Both the position numbers and the translations under genes were made by a program. From Prosthecodimorpha staleyi (lineage in GTDB: Bacteria > Pseudomonadota > Alphaproteobacteria > Rhizobiales > Ancalomicrobiaceae), in contig NZ_JAHHZF010000005.1 of the NCBI RefSeq assembly GCF_018729455.1, positions 310,001 to 374,000 of the forward strand: a stretch of DNA of 64,000 nucleotides. Reading direction: 5' to 3'. The stretch's first letter is position 1; every line of letters starts with the position of its first letter. The notes below the pieces were generated by a model. That model made no database searches. It was not told the origin of the DNA and saw only the letters and a list, made by a program, of their open reading frames with translations. This document shows positions 9,029 to 18,993 of the stretch, one piece after another.

Positions 9029-10330
9029 TCAGCGCGCACCGACAAAGCGGAGGCTGATCGCCTCGGAATTGGCGTCGAGCGGGCGATCGGTGTCGGTCAT
9101 CAGCCGGCACAGGGACCGCGCCTTGAAATAGGTCAGTCCGCGGCAGGTTCGGTCAGCGCGGCATTGCGCCCGGCAGGCACTGAAATCGGCGACCGTGGTG
9201 CTGGTCTCGCCCTGATAGCGATAGGCGAATTCGTCGACGATCTCGGCGGCCGGGGCCGGCGGTCCAGACGGCATGGCGGCCAGATTGCGACTGTTGGCCC
9301 AGCCGGTCAGGCCGCCGTAGCGGACACGCCACCACCCTGCCACGGACGACGCATCGAGCCGGACGACACCCTCGCCCAGGAACGGGATGGCGCCGACCGC
9401 GTCTGCGCTTCGGTCCGGGCCGGCGCGCAGAAAGAGGACGTCGCCCGCCGGAACGTTGACGACCCGGAATCGCGTAGTCTCCTCGAGTCCGGACACCAGG
9501 GAGCGCCATGGGACGACCACCGGGGGCGGTGCCGGTTCGACGCCGCCGCCCTGTTGCGAAGGCCTTGACGCCAGGGTGATCGCGTCTCCGCCCAGCGACA
9601 TGGTCAGGAAAGGCTTCTGTCGTGCTCGAGTGCTGGCCTGGACCTCGTCACGGACCTTGCCGAGCGCGATCCGGATGTCGAGATCGGGAATGACGAGGTT
9701 GCGGGTGAGAGCCTGGGTGAAGGGGCTGAGGTCACCGTCGCCATCATAGGCCACGGCACCCGGGGCGGCCGCATAGGCGATCAGCATGTTGCCGTCTCCG
9801 GCGGAGACGACGGCGAGGCCCCTGCTGCCGCCACCTTTGGTCCGTCCGTCGGCGACAGCGAACGGATTGTCGCGGCAGGCGTCGAGCAGGATCATGCGCA
9901 GGCGGGTCGCCCCGTCGAGCGCACTGACAATCTCGTCGAGCGGAATGGTCTCGTATTTCACGTCGCGGGCCGCGGCGAGGCGTGCGTCTGTGGGGACCAG
10001 ATAGTTTGTGCCGCCGACCTCGAGCCCGTGGCCCGAATAGAAGACCAGGCCGATTTCGGCGCCCCGGACGCGGTCCGAGAAATCCTCGATGGCGGCCAGC
10101 ATGGCGTCGCGGCCGAGATCGGTGTGGGCGGAGACCAGTTCGAAGCCGATCGACGACAGGGCGCGTTTCATGGCCGCGACGTCCCTGCCGGGATTGCGCA
10201 AGGGCCCCTGATTGTAGGCGGCATTGCCGATCAGCAGCGCCACCCGGCGCTCGGCCGAAGCGGGCAGGGCGGCGCCGATCGCCAGGAGGCCGACAACCGC
10301 CAGGATGAGAAGACTTCGAACCAGCACCAT
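9029..10330 (-). CDS. Secreted caspase-like (C14) protein with SH3 and PAN-like domains
   Basis: 433 residues. An N-terminal Sec signal (VRSLLILAVVGLLAIGAALP) is followed by a caspase-like peptidase domain: RRVALLIGNAAYN, the catalytic His in YSGHGLE (His101) and Cys in LLDACRDNPF (Cys152). Residues about 280-350 form an SH3-like domain (VPAGDVLFLRAGPD, GLTGWANSRNL). The C-terminus (about 360-433) has paired cysteines as in PAN/apple modules (FSACRAQCRADRTCRG). The start has GGGGGAAG just upstream. Metacaspase-type enzymes usually cleave after Arg or Lys. Periplasmic location plus wall- and ligand-binding modules suggests envelope proteolysis or signalling. It converges with dnaG (30-bp gap). 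Substrates are unknown. Confidence 0.83.
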   Translation of the reverse strand: MVLVRSLLILAVVGLLAIGAALPASAERRVALLIGNAAYNQGPLRNPGRDVAAMKRALSSIGFELVSAHTDLGRDAMLAAIEDFSDRVRGAEIGLVFYSGHGLEVGGTNYLVPTDARLAAARDVKYETIPLDEIVSALDGATRLRMILLDACRDNPFAVADGRTKGGGSRGLAVVSAGDGNMLIAYAAAPGAVAYDGDGDLSPFTQALTRNLVIPDLDIRIALGKVRDEVQASTRARQKPFLTMSLGGDAITLASRPSQQGGGVEPAPPPVVVPWRSLVSGLEETTRFRVVNVPAGDVLFLRAGPDRSADAVGAIPFLGEGVVRLDASSVAGWWRVRYGGLTGWANSRNLAAMPSGPPAPAAEIVDEFAYRYQGETSTTVADFSACRAQCRADRTCRGLTYFKARSLCRLMTDTDRPLDANSEAISLRFVGAR

Positions 10331-10536
10331 GGCTTCCCCCACCGCCGGACCCCGTGCCTGCCTGCAGTCTAGAGGGGGAGATGCGTGGCGGGAACCGTCT
10401 GCAACCGGGAGCGGTCGCCAAGCCATTTGGAACCTCGCCGAGCCTGGAGGGCGCCGCCCCGCCGGCAAGCCGCCCTTTGACCCCGCCGCCCGGTTCGGCA
10501 TAGAAGAGCCTCCCGCTCCGTCCAGCCGGTTGACCC

Positions 10537-11643
10537 ATGTCGCACAACAGTTTCGGCCATCTCTTCCGCGTCACCACCTGGGGCGAGAGCCATGGGCCGG
10601 CGCTCGGCTGCGTCGTCGACGGCTGTCCGCCCGGGCTGCCGCTGACCGCGGCCGACATCCAGGTCTGGCTCGATCGGCGCAAGCCCGGCCAGTCGCGCTT
10701 CGTCACGCAGCGGCGCGAGCCGGACGAGGTCGAGATCCTGTCGGGTGTGTTCGAGGACGAGCGCACCGGCGGCCAGCGCACCACCGGCACGCCGATCTCG
10801 CTGATGATCCGCAATGTCGACCAGCGCTCAAAGGACTATAACGACATCCGCGACAAGTTCCGGCCCGGCCACGCGGATTTCACCTACGACGCCAAATACG
10901 GCATCCGCGACTATCGCGGCGGCGGCCGCTCGTCGGCGCGCGAGACGGCGGCCCGGGTGGCGGCCGGCGGTGTCGCCCGCAAGGTGCTCGACGCAGCCGT
11001 GCCGGGCGGGGTGACGGTGCGCGGCGCGCTGGTGCAGATGGGGCCGCACAAGATCGACCGCACCCGCTGGGACTGGGCCGAGGTCGACCGCAATCCCTTC
11101 TTCTGCCCCGATGCCGAGGCGGCGGCCCGCTTCGAGACCTATCTGGACGGCATCCGCAAGGCCGGCTCCTCGGTCGGCGCGGTCCTGGAGATCGTCGCCG
11201 AGAACGTGCCGCCGGGCTGGGGGGCGCCGATCTACGGCAAGCTCGACCAGGACATCGCCGCCGCGCTGATGTCGATCAACGCGGTCAAGGGCGTGGAGAT
11301 CGGCGCCGGCTTCGGGGCTGCCGAACTGACCGGCGAGGAGAATGCCGACGAGATCTATCTCAGGCAGGACGGCACGCCGGAATTCCGCTCCAACCAATCG
11401 GGCGGCATCCTCGGCGGCATCTCGTCGGGCCAGCCGATCGTGGCGCGCTTCGCCGTCAAGCCGACGTCCTCGATCCTGACTCCGCGCAAAACCATCGACA
11501 AGTCAGGACAGGCGACCGAGATCCTGACCAAGGGCCGTCACGATCCCTGCGTCGGCATCCGCGGCGTGCCGGTCGGCGAGGCCATGGTGGCTATCGTGCT
11601 CGCCGACCATTTCCTGCGCCATCGCGGCCAGACGGGGCGGTGA
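10537..11643 (+). CDS. aroC: Chorismate synthase
   Basis: 368 residues, the normal length. It converts 5-enolpyruvylshikimate-3-phosphate to chorismate with reduced FMN, the last common step of aromatic amino-acid synthesis. The N-terminus [20 protein letters not shown] is the family signature. [21 protein letters not shown] and the late GRHDPC followed by RGVPVGEAM are the other standard blocks. It stands alone, downstream of the divergently oriented caspase-like gene. No other aro genes are adjacent. Confidence 0.96.
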   Translation: MSHNSFGHLFRVTTWGESHGPALGCVVDGCPPGLPLTAADIQVWLDRRKPGQSRFVTQRREPDEVEILSGVFEDERTGGQRTTGTPISLMIRNVDQRSKDYNDIRDKFRPGHADFTYDAKYGIRDYRGGGRSSARETAARVAAGGVARKVLDAAVPGGVTVRGALVQMGPHKIDRTRWDWAEVDRNPFFCPDAEAAARFETYLDGIRKAGSSVGAVLEIVAENVPPGWGAPIYGKLDQDIAAALMSINAVKGVEIGAGFGAAELTGEENADEIYLRQDGTPEFRSNQSGGILGGISSGQPIVARFAVKPTSSILTPRKTIDKSGQATEILTKGRHDPCVGIRGVPVGEAMVAIVLADHFLRHRGQTGR

Positions 11644-11744
11644 CCGGGCCGGCCTTCGGCTCTGCATTCCAGGGAATTCAGTATTGCTGAAAGTTTGGCG
11701 CTTCATTCGTTGCGCCTGAAGGTGCGCGACGATAGGGTTGCGTC

Positions 11745-13100
11745 ATGCGCCTCGACGAGTTTCTCGCCGGACGCGGCGAGAGCCGCGCCGCCTTTGCCCG
11801 CCGCGCCGGCCTGTCGCCGGCCGCGGTGACGGCCTTGTGCAACGATCCGGAGGTCTGGATCGGCCGCGAGACCGCGGCGCGGATCGCCGAGGCCACCGGC
11901 GGCGCCGTCACCCCCAACGACTTTCTCGGCCTGTCCGGACGGGACCGGGTCTTCACGGAGCAGATCATGTCGCAGGAACGCGTCGCCGAGGCCATCCGGG
12001 CTTTCGAGAAGGGCGAGATCGTGGTCGTCACCGACGACGACGATCGCGAGAACGAGGGCGACCTGATCGTCGCCGCCGTCCATGCCACCACCGAGAAGAT
12101 GGCCTTCATCATCCGCCACACCTCCGGCATCGTCTGCACGCCGATCACCCGCGAGGAGGCGCGCCGGCTGCATCTGGAACCGATGGTCGCCGTCAACGAC
12201 GCGCCGCATTCGACCGCCTTCACGGTCTCGATCGACTATCGCCACGGCACCACGACCGGCATCTCGGCCGAGGAGCGCACCGCCACCGTGCGCGCGCTCG
12301 CCAATCCCAATGTCGGTGCCGGCGATTTCGTCCGCCCGGGTCACATCTTCCCGCTGGTCGCCCGCGAGGGCGGCGTGCTGATGCGTTCCGGCCATACGGA
12401 AGCCGCGGTCGATCTCTGCCGGCTGGCCGGCCTGCCGCAGGTCGGCGTGATCTCCGAACTGGTCAATGACGACGGCACCGTCAAGCGCGGTGCGCAGGTC
12501 GCCGAATTCGCCCGCCAGCACGGGCTGAAGACCGTGTCGGTCGCCGACCTGATCGCCTATCGCCAGCGCAACGAGCGGCTGGTCGAGAAGATCGAGGACT
12601 TCGAGATCGACACCCCGGCCGGCAAGGCGCAGGCGATCACCTTCCGCACGCCCTTCGACCCGATGCATCACCTGGCGGTGGTGTTCGGCGACATTCGCGA
12701 CGGCCGCGCCGTTCCGGTGCGGCTGCATCTGGAGAGCGTAGTCGGCGACGTGTTCGGGCCGTCGCGCACGCTCGACCTCCTGATGAAGCGCTTCGCCGAG
12801 AAGGGCCGCGGCGTGATCGTCTATTTGCGCGAGGGTTCGGTCGGCGTCGCCCGTTCCGCGTCCCGGCCGCGCGACGGGCTCAAGGGTGTCGATGGCGCCA
12901 CCCATGCACCCGAAGAGATGGAAGGCCACGGTTCGGCGTCGATCCGGGCGGAGAACTGGCGCGAGATCGGTCTCGGCGCGCAGATCCTGAAGGCGCTCGG
13001 CGTCGGTTCGATCCATCTGATCTCGTCCAAGGCGCGGCGCTATGTCGGCCTGGAGGGCTTCGGCATCGAGATCGAGGGCACCGAGGCCCCGGAAGCCTGA
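11745..13100 (+). CDS. ribB: 3,4-dihydroxy-2-butanone 4-phosphate synthase fused to HTH and inactive GTP cyclohydrolase II domain
   Basis: 451 residues in three parts. Residues 1-70 look like a Cro/YdaS-type helix-turn-helix (RAAFARRAGLSPAAVTALC, then ETAARIAEATGGAVTPNDF). Residues about 78-280 are RibB, which makes the four-carbon riboflavin precursor (VVVTDDDDRENEGDLIVAA, HGTTTGISAEERTATV, RPGHIFPLVAREGGV, GHTEAAVDL). Residues 290-445 have a RibA fold but lack the zinc cysteines: where active enzymes read ECLTGDVFGSLRCDCG, this one reads ESVVGDVFGPSRTLDL. GTP cyclohydrolase II activity is therefore unlikely. An internal ATG at 11967 would give RibB without the HTH. The frame is open from 11745 without a break, so the long form is kept. 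Confidence 0.85.
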   Translation: MRLDEFLAGRGESRAAFARRAGLSPAAVTALCNDPEVWIGRETAARIAEATGGAVTPNDFLGLSGRDRVFTEQIMSQERVAEAIRAFEKGEIVVVTDDDDRENEGDLIVAAVHATTEKMAFIIRHTSGIVCTPITREEARRLHLEPMVAVNDAPHSTAFTVSIDYRHGTTTGISAEERTATVRALANPNVGAGDFVRPGHIFPLVAREGGVLMRSGHTEAAVDLCRLAGLPQVGVISELVNDDGTVKRGAQVAEFARQHGLKTVSVADLIAYRQRNERLVEKIEDFEIDTPAGKAQAITFRTPFDPMHHLAVVFGDIRDGRAVPVRLHLESVVGDVFGPSRTLDLLMKRFAEKGRGVIVYLREGSVGVARSASRPRDGLKGVDGATHAPEEMEGHGSASIRAENWREIGLGAQILKALGVGSIHLISSKARRYVGLEGFGIEIEGTEAPEA

Positions 13101-13244
13101 GGCGCGCGGGGCGCGTGAACGGAGGCGGCGGGGCGATCCGGCATCGCCTGCCGCCGCACGCCCCGTGCGATGTAAACGAATGTGAATGTTTCCGACCTAG
13201 TCTGGTTCGCCTGACGGCCGCTGCGGGCCGGGAGGGCGGACGGC

Positions 13245-14384
13245 ATGGCGGCGGACGGCGGCGGCGACCGGCTGGAATGGCTCGACGGGCTGCGTGGCCT
13301 TGCTGCCCTCGCGGTCGCGCTGTTCTGGCACTACGTGCATTTCGTCGATCCCTACCAGGACTCGCCGCTCACGATCGCAGCGGCGCCGGGTGCGGGGTTG
13401 CCGGGAATCGGCGCGCTCTACCGGCATGGCTATCTGGCGGTCGACCTGTTCTTCCTGCTGTCCGGCCTCGTCTTCCACCATGTCTATGCGGCCCGCATCG
13501 CGGCCGGGCGGATCGGCTTCGGCACCTTCCTGGCCCTGCGGCTGACCCGGCTCTATCCGGCCCATCTGGCCGGCTTCCTGGCCACCGCGGCTCTGATCGC
13601 GCTTGTCGGCGGTCTCGGCGTGACCGGCCATGCCGGCTCCGCCACGGTGATCGGCAACCTGCTGCTCGTCAACGACGGCACGTCCTTCAACCATCCGTCC
13701 TGGTCGCTGAGCGTCGAGATGGCGCTCTACGTCCTCTTCTTCGCCGCGATGCAGACCGTCGGCCCGGCGCTCGCCGCGCCGGTGCTGATCTTCGCCGGCA
13801 TCGGCATCTTCCTGAAGACCGACCTGTTCATCCTGACCGGGCTCGCCCGCGGCCTGATCGGTTTCTTCCTGGCGGTCGGTGCGGCCGAGGCCGTCCGCTG
13901 CATCCGGTCCGGAGAACGGCTCTCGCCGGTGCTGGTCGCCGGGCTTGCGGCGACGCTGCCCTTCTGCTGGTGGATCAAGACCTTCGCCTTCGATCTCGCG
14001 GCCTTGGCCGCACTCGGCGCGGTCGCCGCGCTGGCACCGCTGCGCCGCCTGGCCGCCGCGCGCCCGCTGCGCGGCCTGGGCGCGATCAGCCTCGCCGTCT
14101 ACATGCTCCATCTGCCGATCCAGCTCGGCCTGAGCGCGCTCTGGCAGGCCTTCGGCCAGGCCCTGCCGGCCGATCGGCCCTGGTTCTGGGCGCTCTATGC
14201 CGGATCCGTCCTCGTGATCGCGACGGGGTTCCATCGGGCCTGCGAGGTGCCGCTACGCGAAGCACTGCGCCGCCGTCTGGCGGCCCGGCCGCTCCGTCCA
14301 TCACGCTCCCGTCGCCGCGCTTCCTTTCCCTTCGCTCCCGTGCAGGGGGCGAAGGGAAAGGAGCCGGGGTATCGCGTGCGTTGA
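13245..14384 (+). CDS. Acyltransferase family 3 membrane protein
   Basis: 379 residues, about ten membrane segments. It opens with RLEWLDGLRGLAALAVALFW, the family's first-helix signature, followed by YLAVDLFFLLSGLVFHHVY and NHPSWSLSVEMALYVLFF. Such proteins move acyl groups onto sugars or other envelope molecules. The start has GGGAGGGCGG upstream. The last 30 or so codons run into a dispersed palindromic repeat (from about 14325), giving a basic, low-complexity tail that is probably not part of the ancestral protein. The acceptor is unknown. Confidence 0.85.
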   Translation: MAADGGGDRLEWLDGLRGLAALAVALFWHYVHFVDPYQDSPLTIAAAPGAGLPGIGALYRHGYLAVDLFFLLSGLVFHHVYAARIAAGRIGFGTFLALRLTRLYPAHLAGFLATAALIALVGGLGVTGHAGSATVIGNLLLVNDGTSFNHPSWSLSVEMALYVLFFAAMQTVGPALAAPVLIFAGIGIFLKTDLFILTGLARGLIGFFLAVGAAEAVRCIRSGERLSPVLVAGLAATLPFCWWIKTFAFDLAALAALGAVAALAPLRRLAAARPLRGLGAISLAVYMLHLPIQLGLSALWQAFGQALPADRPWFWALYAGSVLVIATGFHRACEVPLREALRRRLAARPLRPSRSRRRASFPFAPVQGAKGKEPGYRVR

Positions 14385-14466
14385 TTTCCCCAATCAATCC
14401 CCCAACGGGTGACTCCCTTCGCCCCCAAGGGGGGAGAAGGTGCCCGAAGGGCGGATGAGGGGGGCA
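14325..14466. repeat. REP-like palindromic repeat, inverted relative to the 5.6-kb copies
   Basis: Hairpin TTCCCTTCGCTCCC...GGGGGCGAAGGGAA, then ATTTCCCCAATCAATCCCCC and a second hairpin around 14417-14440, ending GGGCGGATGAGGGG. It is the reverse complement of the 5.6-kb units. It overlaps the 3' end of the acyltransferase gene and supplies that gene's stop codon. Confidence 0.75.
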
Positions 14467-14555
14467 ATCTCGCGGCAGGGCGACAGGCCCGCGGTCCGAG
14501 CCGCAGGGGCGCGATCTTCGAACCGTGGGCGCGGTGAATGCTTCGTCTTCCAGAC

Positions 14556-14628
14556 CCCTCATCCGGCCTTCGGCCACCTTCTCACCCCTTTACAGGGGGC
14601 GAAGGGGAAGGAGCCGGGGGGTACTTCG
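14556..14628. repeat. REP-like palindromic repeat
   Basis: Begins CCCCTCATCCGGCCTTCGG and ends with the hairpin CCCTTTACAGGGGGCGAAGG and GGAGCC. It lies just beyond the stop of the small secreted protein gene, together with the preceding copy filling most of 14325-14643. Confidence 0.7.
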
Positions 14629-14643
14629 GAAAGCGCGGGTGGT

Positions 14644-15144
14644 TCAGCCCTTGGCCAGGCCGAGCGAGACGTATTGGACCGGCTTGCCGGATTTGGAATC
14701 CTTGCCGGAAACCGCCAGCGAGAGGCGGTTCGCGCCGCTGACCGTCAGGGTCAGCGTGCTGACCGCACCGTTCTGCGACGTCACCTGCATCACCAGGCTA
14801 TTGCCGGAAAGCCGCCCGGACAGGGAGGCCGTGCCGGCTTCCGCGCCGCCCTGGAAGGTGCCGACGAAACTCTTCTGGTCGCCGCTCCAGGTCAGCTGCA
14901 CGGCCAGATTGGCGCCCTTGGCGGCGCCGTCGCACTTCCCCGTCACGGTGATCGACGCACCCGAGGGGGCACCCTGCAGATGGCAGGTGGTCGCGGCCGG
15001 CGCCTCGCCGCCCGACGCGGTGATGCTGCCCGAGCCGGTCCAGGAGCCCGACAGCTTGGCGATGAAATCGGCGCCTTCGTCGGCCCGGGCGACGGACGGA
15101 GCGAGGCCGGCTGCGACCACGGCTGCGAAAAGCAATCCCTTCAT
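14644..15144 (-). CDS. Secreted hypothetical protein, predicted beta-rich
   Basis: 166 residues with a signal peptide (MKGLLFAAVVAAGLAPSVARA, cleaved before DEGAD). The mature part starts FIAKLSGSWTGSGSI and alternates short beta-strand-like segments rich in G, S and T up to the end (SLAVSGKDSKSGKPVQYVSL). This resembles a small calycin or lipocalin-like barrel. Two cysteines (TTCHLQG and TGKCDG) could form a disulfide. The start is supported by AGGAG six bases upstream. No specific function is recognised. It is transcribed toward a repeat cluster. Confidence 0.75.
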   Translation of the reverse strand: MKGLLFAAVVAAGLAPSVARADEGADFIAKLSGSWTGSGSITASGGEAPAATTCHLQGAPSGASITVTGKCDGAAKGANLAVQLTWSGDQKSFVGTFQGGAEAGTASLSGRLSGNSLVMQVTSQNGAVSTLTLTVSGANRLSLAVSGKDSKSGKPVQYVSLGLAKG

Positions 15145-15289
15145 GCCAATCTCCTGCGATGCCGCCCGATGAAGCGGATCCTCCGCAAAACCACGGACTG
15201 CGGACTTCGAGCGACATCTGTAGGGGTCGCTGCATGCATTGTCGAGATGCTGCACTGCAGCAGTGCCATTCCGTAACAATGTGCTGCCG

Positions 15290-16075
15290 TTACGGCACAG
15301 GTCGGCCGGCCAGGGGCTCGAGGCCGGCCAGAAAGACATCGGGATCGACGATGCGGAGGCTCTCGATATAGCCGCCAAGCGCGTCGTCGGTCAGGTCGAC
15401 GGCACCGAAGGCCTTGACGATCTCGGCATAGTGTTCGCCGAGCCGACGGGAGGTCGGGTCCAGGCCGGTCAGGGCGACCAGTCCGGTCGGCGGGCTGTCG
15501 AGCACCGTCATGGTCAGATCCGGCCGATACTGCTGCAGGATCGGGATCAGCTTCCAGACGTCGCCGGTCCAGGCCGATCGATAGACGGGATCGCGCCGTG
15601 CCGCCGGATTGGGCCGGCGCTCGGTCATCTCCGCATTGACCGGGATGCAGTCGTGCAGGAAGACGATGCTGCCGGCATGGGCATAGCGTTCGGCGTTGAT
15701 GAAGTCGCGCAGCAGATACTCGAACTGGTGCATCCCGTCGAGAAAGGCGACATCGTAGCCGCCGGGCAGATAGCGGAACAAATCCTCGCTGGCGAAGAAG
15801 TCGTCGCTGGTCATCTGGAACAGAAAGAGGCGCGACTTGCCGCGCGTGAAGTCGTTGGCGACCCGGCCCATCTGCGGGTCGACGCCGACGGCGTCGCACC
15901 CAAAGCAGGCCATGCTGGCGCCGAGATTGACCCCGATCTCGAAATAGCGATGCGGCTTCCGGCGGCGGTGAACCTCGGCGAGCACCTTCAGATAGGACCG
16001 CCCCTTGCGCGGGAAGCGCAGAAGCGGACCGGTCGCGGCGTCGCCATCGACCGGAACTGCGGCCACATCCGTCAT
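15290..16075 (-). CDS. Class I SAM-dependent methyltransferase-like protein
   Basis: 261 residues. Motif I-like RYFEIGVNLGASMACFGC and the acidic strand GYDVAFLDGMHQFEYLLRDF match the Methyltransf_24 type, in which an H follows the DG(M)H turn. FLHDCIPVN is a further conserved block. Proteins of this group modify sugars or polyketide-like small molecules; no substrate can be named. The ATG has GAAGG at 7-nt spacing. It is alone on its strand between the secreted protein and the flavin reductase. Confidence 0.75.
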   Translation of the reverse strand: MTDVAAVPVDGDAATGPLLRFPRKGRSYLKVLAEVHRRRKPHRYFEIGVNLGASMACFGCDAVGVDPQMGRVANDFTRGKSRLFLFQMTSDDFFASEDLFRYLPGGYDVAFLDGMHQFEYLLRDFINAERYAHAGSIVFLHDCIPVNAEMTERRPNPAARRDPVYRSAWTGDVWKLIPILQQYRPDLTMTVLDSPPTGLVALTGLDPTSRRLGEHYAEIVKAFGAVDLTDDALGGYIESLRIVDPDVFLAGLEPLAGRPVP

Positions 16076-16100
16076 CGGGCTGCCTTCGCCAATGCCCGGG

Positions 16101-17866
<1,766 letters not shown>

Positions 17867-18265
17867 TTAGGCCCGATTCCCCAGTTCCTGGCGGATCACC
17901 CGATCGACCGCCTCGACGGCCGCGGTCAGTTCGCCGAACAGATGCGCGGCGTCGCCGGGGACCCGCTCGGCCATTTCGACCGCCTCGGCGAGCCGGGCGA
18001 CGCGGAACGCCCCGATGCCGCGGGCCGATCCCTTCAGCGTGTGGGCCGCCCGGCGGCCGCTGTCGGCATCGGCCGCCGACCGGATGCGATCCAGCAGCGC
18101 CTGGGATTGCGCCAGGAACATGCCGAGCACTTCGTGCTGCAGGTCGCGGCTGCCGAAGGTCATGCGGTCGAGATGGGCGAAGTCCAAGGGCCGGCCGTCG
18201 CCGCCGACCGGGCGGACGGCGTCCCGACGAACCGCTCCGAAGCCGACATCGCCTCCATCTCTCAT
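17867..18265 (-). CDS. Single-domain histidine phosphotransfer (Hpt) protein
   Basis: 132 residues. A helical bundle carries the phosphorylation motif RRAAHTLKGSARGIGA, with His75 as the expected phospho-acceptor, and a following AVEMAERVPGD helix. Such proteins shuttle phosphate between hybrid kinases and response regulators. No kinase or regulator gene is adjacent, so the pathway is unknown. The start is placed at the ATG with GGGAGAG upstream. A longer in-frame extension has no ribosome-binding site. Confidence 0.82.
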   Translation of the reverse strand: MRDGGDVGFGAVRRDAVRPVGGDGRPLDFAHLDRMTFGSRDLQHEVLGMFLAQSQALLDRIRSAADADSGRRAAHTLKGSARGIGAFRVARLAEAVEMAERVPGDAAHLFGELTAAVEAVDRVIRQELGNRA

Positions 18266-18389
18266 CGCCCGCTCTCCCGCCGATCCTCGTCGAGAGAAGC
18301 CCCGTAGAGGCCAAGGAGACGTAAATTCCGCTGCCGAAAGAAGGCGATCGCGCAATACGGTAAAGGAAAGGTGGAGGCCACCGACCGGC

Positions 18390-18740
18390 TCAGCCCTCCG
18401 CCTTGCCGCCGAGCGCGCGCCGACCGGCCGCGGTCAGCCGGGCGACCACCCAGTCCGGTTTCATCGGATTGTCGAACCACGGCTCTGCCCAGCCCTTTTC
18501 CAGACAGGCGCGGATGGTGCGGTGCGGGAACTCCTGCCCGTCGGAATCGAACAGCGGCAACTTGCCGCCCGGCTGCCCGAGCCCCTGCTCCAGGTAGCGC
18601 CGCTGGCTCGCACTGGGCCGGCCCGGCGCCGCCGGCGCCTTCGCGCCCGGATTTCCCCCGGCCCCGTCGGTCCCCATGCGGCCGCCATCTTTCTGCTTTT
18701 TCAAGGAATGCAATGGATCAATCCGGTTGCCCCTGGGCAT
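18390..18740 (-). CDS. Conserved-looking small protein, function unknown
   Basis: 116 residues from the ATG at 18740; a later ATG at 18677 would give 95. The N-terminal part is low-complexity (GAGGNPGAKAPAAPGRPSAS). The rest looks like a compact winged-helix fold (RRYLEQGLGQPGGKLPLFD, then HRTIRACLEKGWAEPWF and VVARLTAAGRRAL). The L-x-K-G-W and LTxxGRRAL features recall small MarR-like helix bundles, but no DNA-binding role is shown. It is divergent from the giant GPR-like gene and may share its promoter region. Confidence 0.6.
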   Translation of the reverse strand: MPRGNRIDPLHSLKKQKDGGRMGTDGAGGNPGAKAPAAPGRPSASQRRYLEQGLGQPGGKLPLFDSDGQEFPHRTIRACLEKGWAEPWFDNPMKPDWVVARLTAAGRRALGGKAEG

Positions 18741-18993
18741 GGCCGCCCCCGTTAACGATGATGAGGGAAAACCCCCGCCAATGGTTCCAACTTCGTTAAT
18801 GACATATTACCATCAAGGTGCGGCAACTTACGAGGAGGCTTGAGAATCGGGGTATTCCCCGTTTCTTCAAAGCCTTGTCCGGTGAATACGACGTCGTGCA
18901 TGAAGCGACGCGGGATCGGTCGTCAGTCTCCAAGGCCATGGAGGCGGCGACCGACAGAGGGTACCGAGTACGGACGCGAGGCAGTAGATCACG

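Noticed and set aside
12650-13090. Assigning active GTP cyclohydrolase II (RibA) to the RibB fusion
   Set aside because: The zinc-binding cysteines and the active-site RCDCG block are absent.
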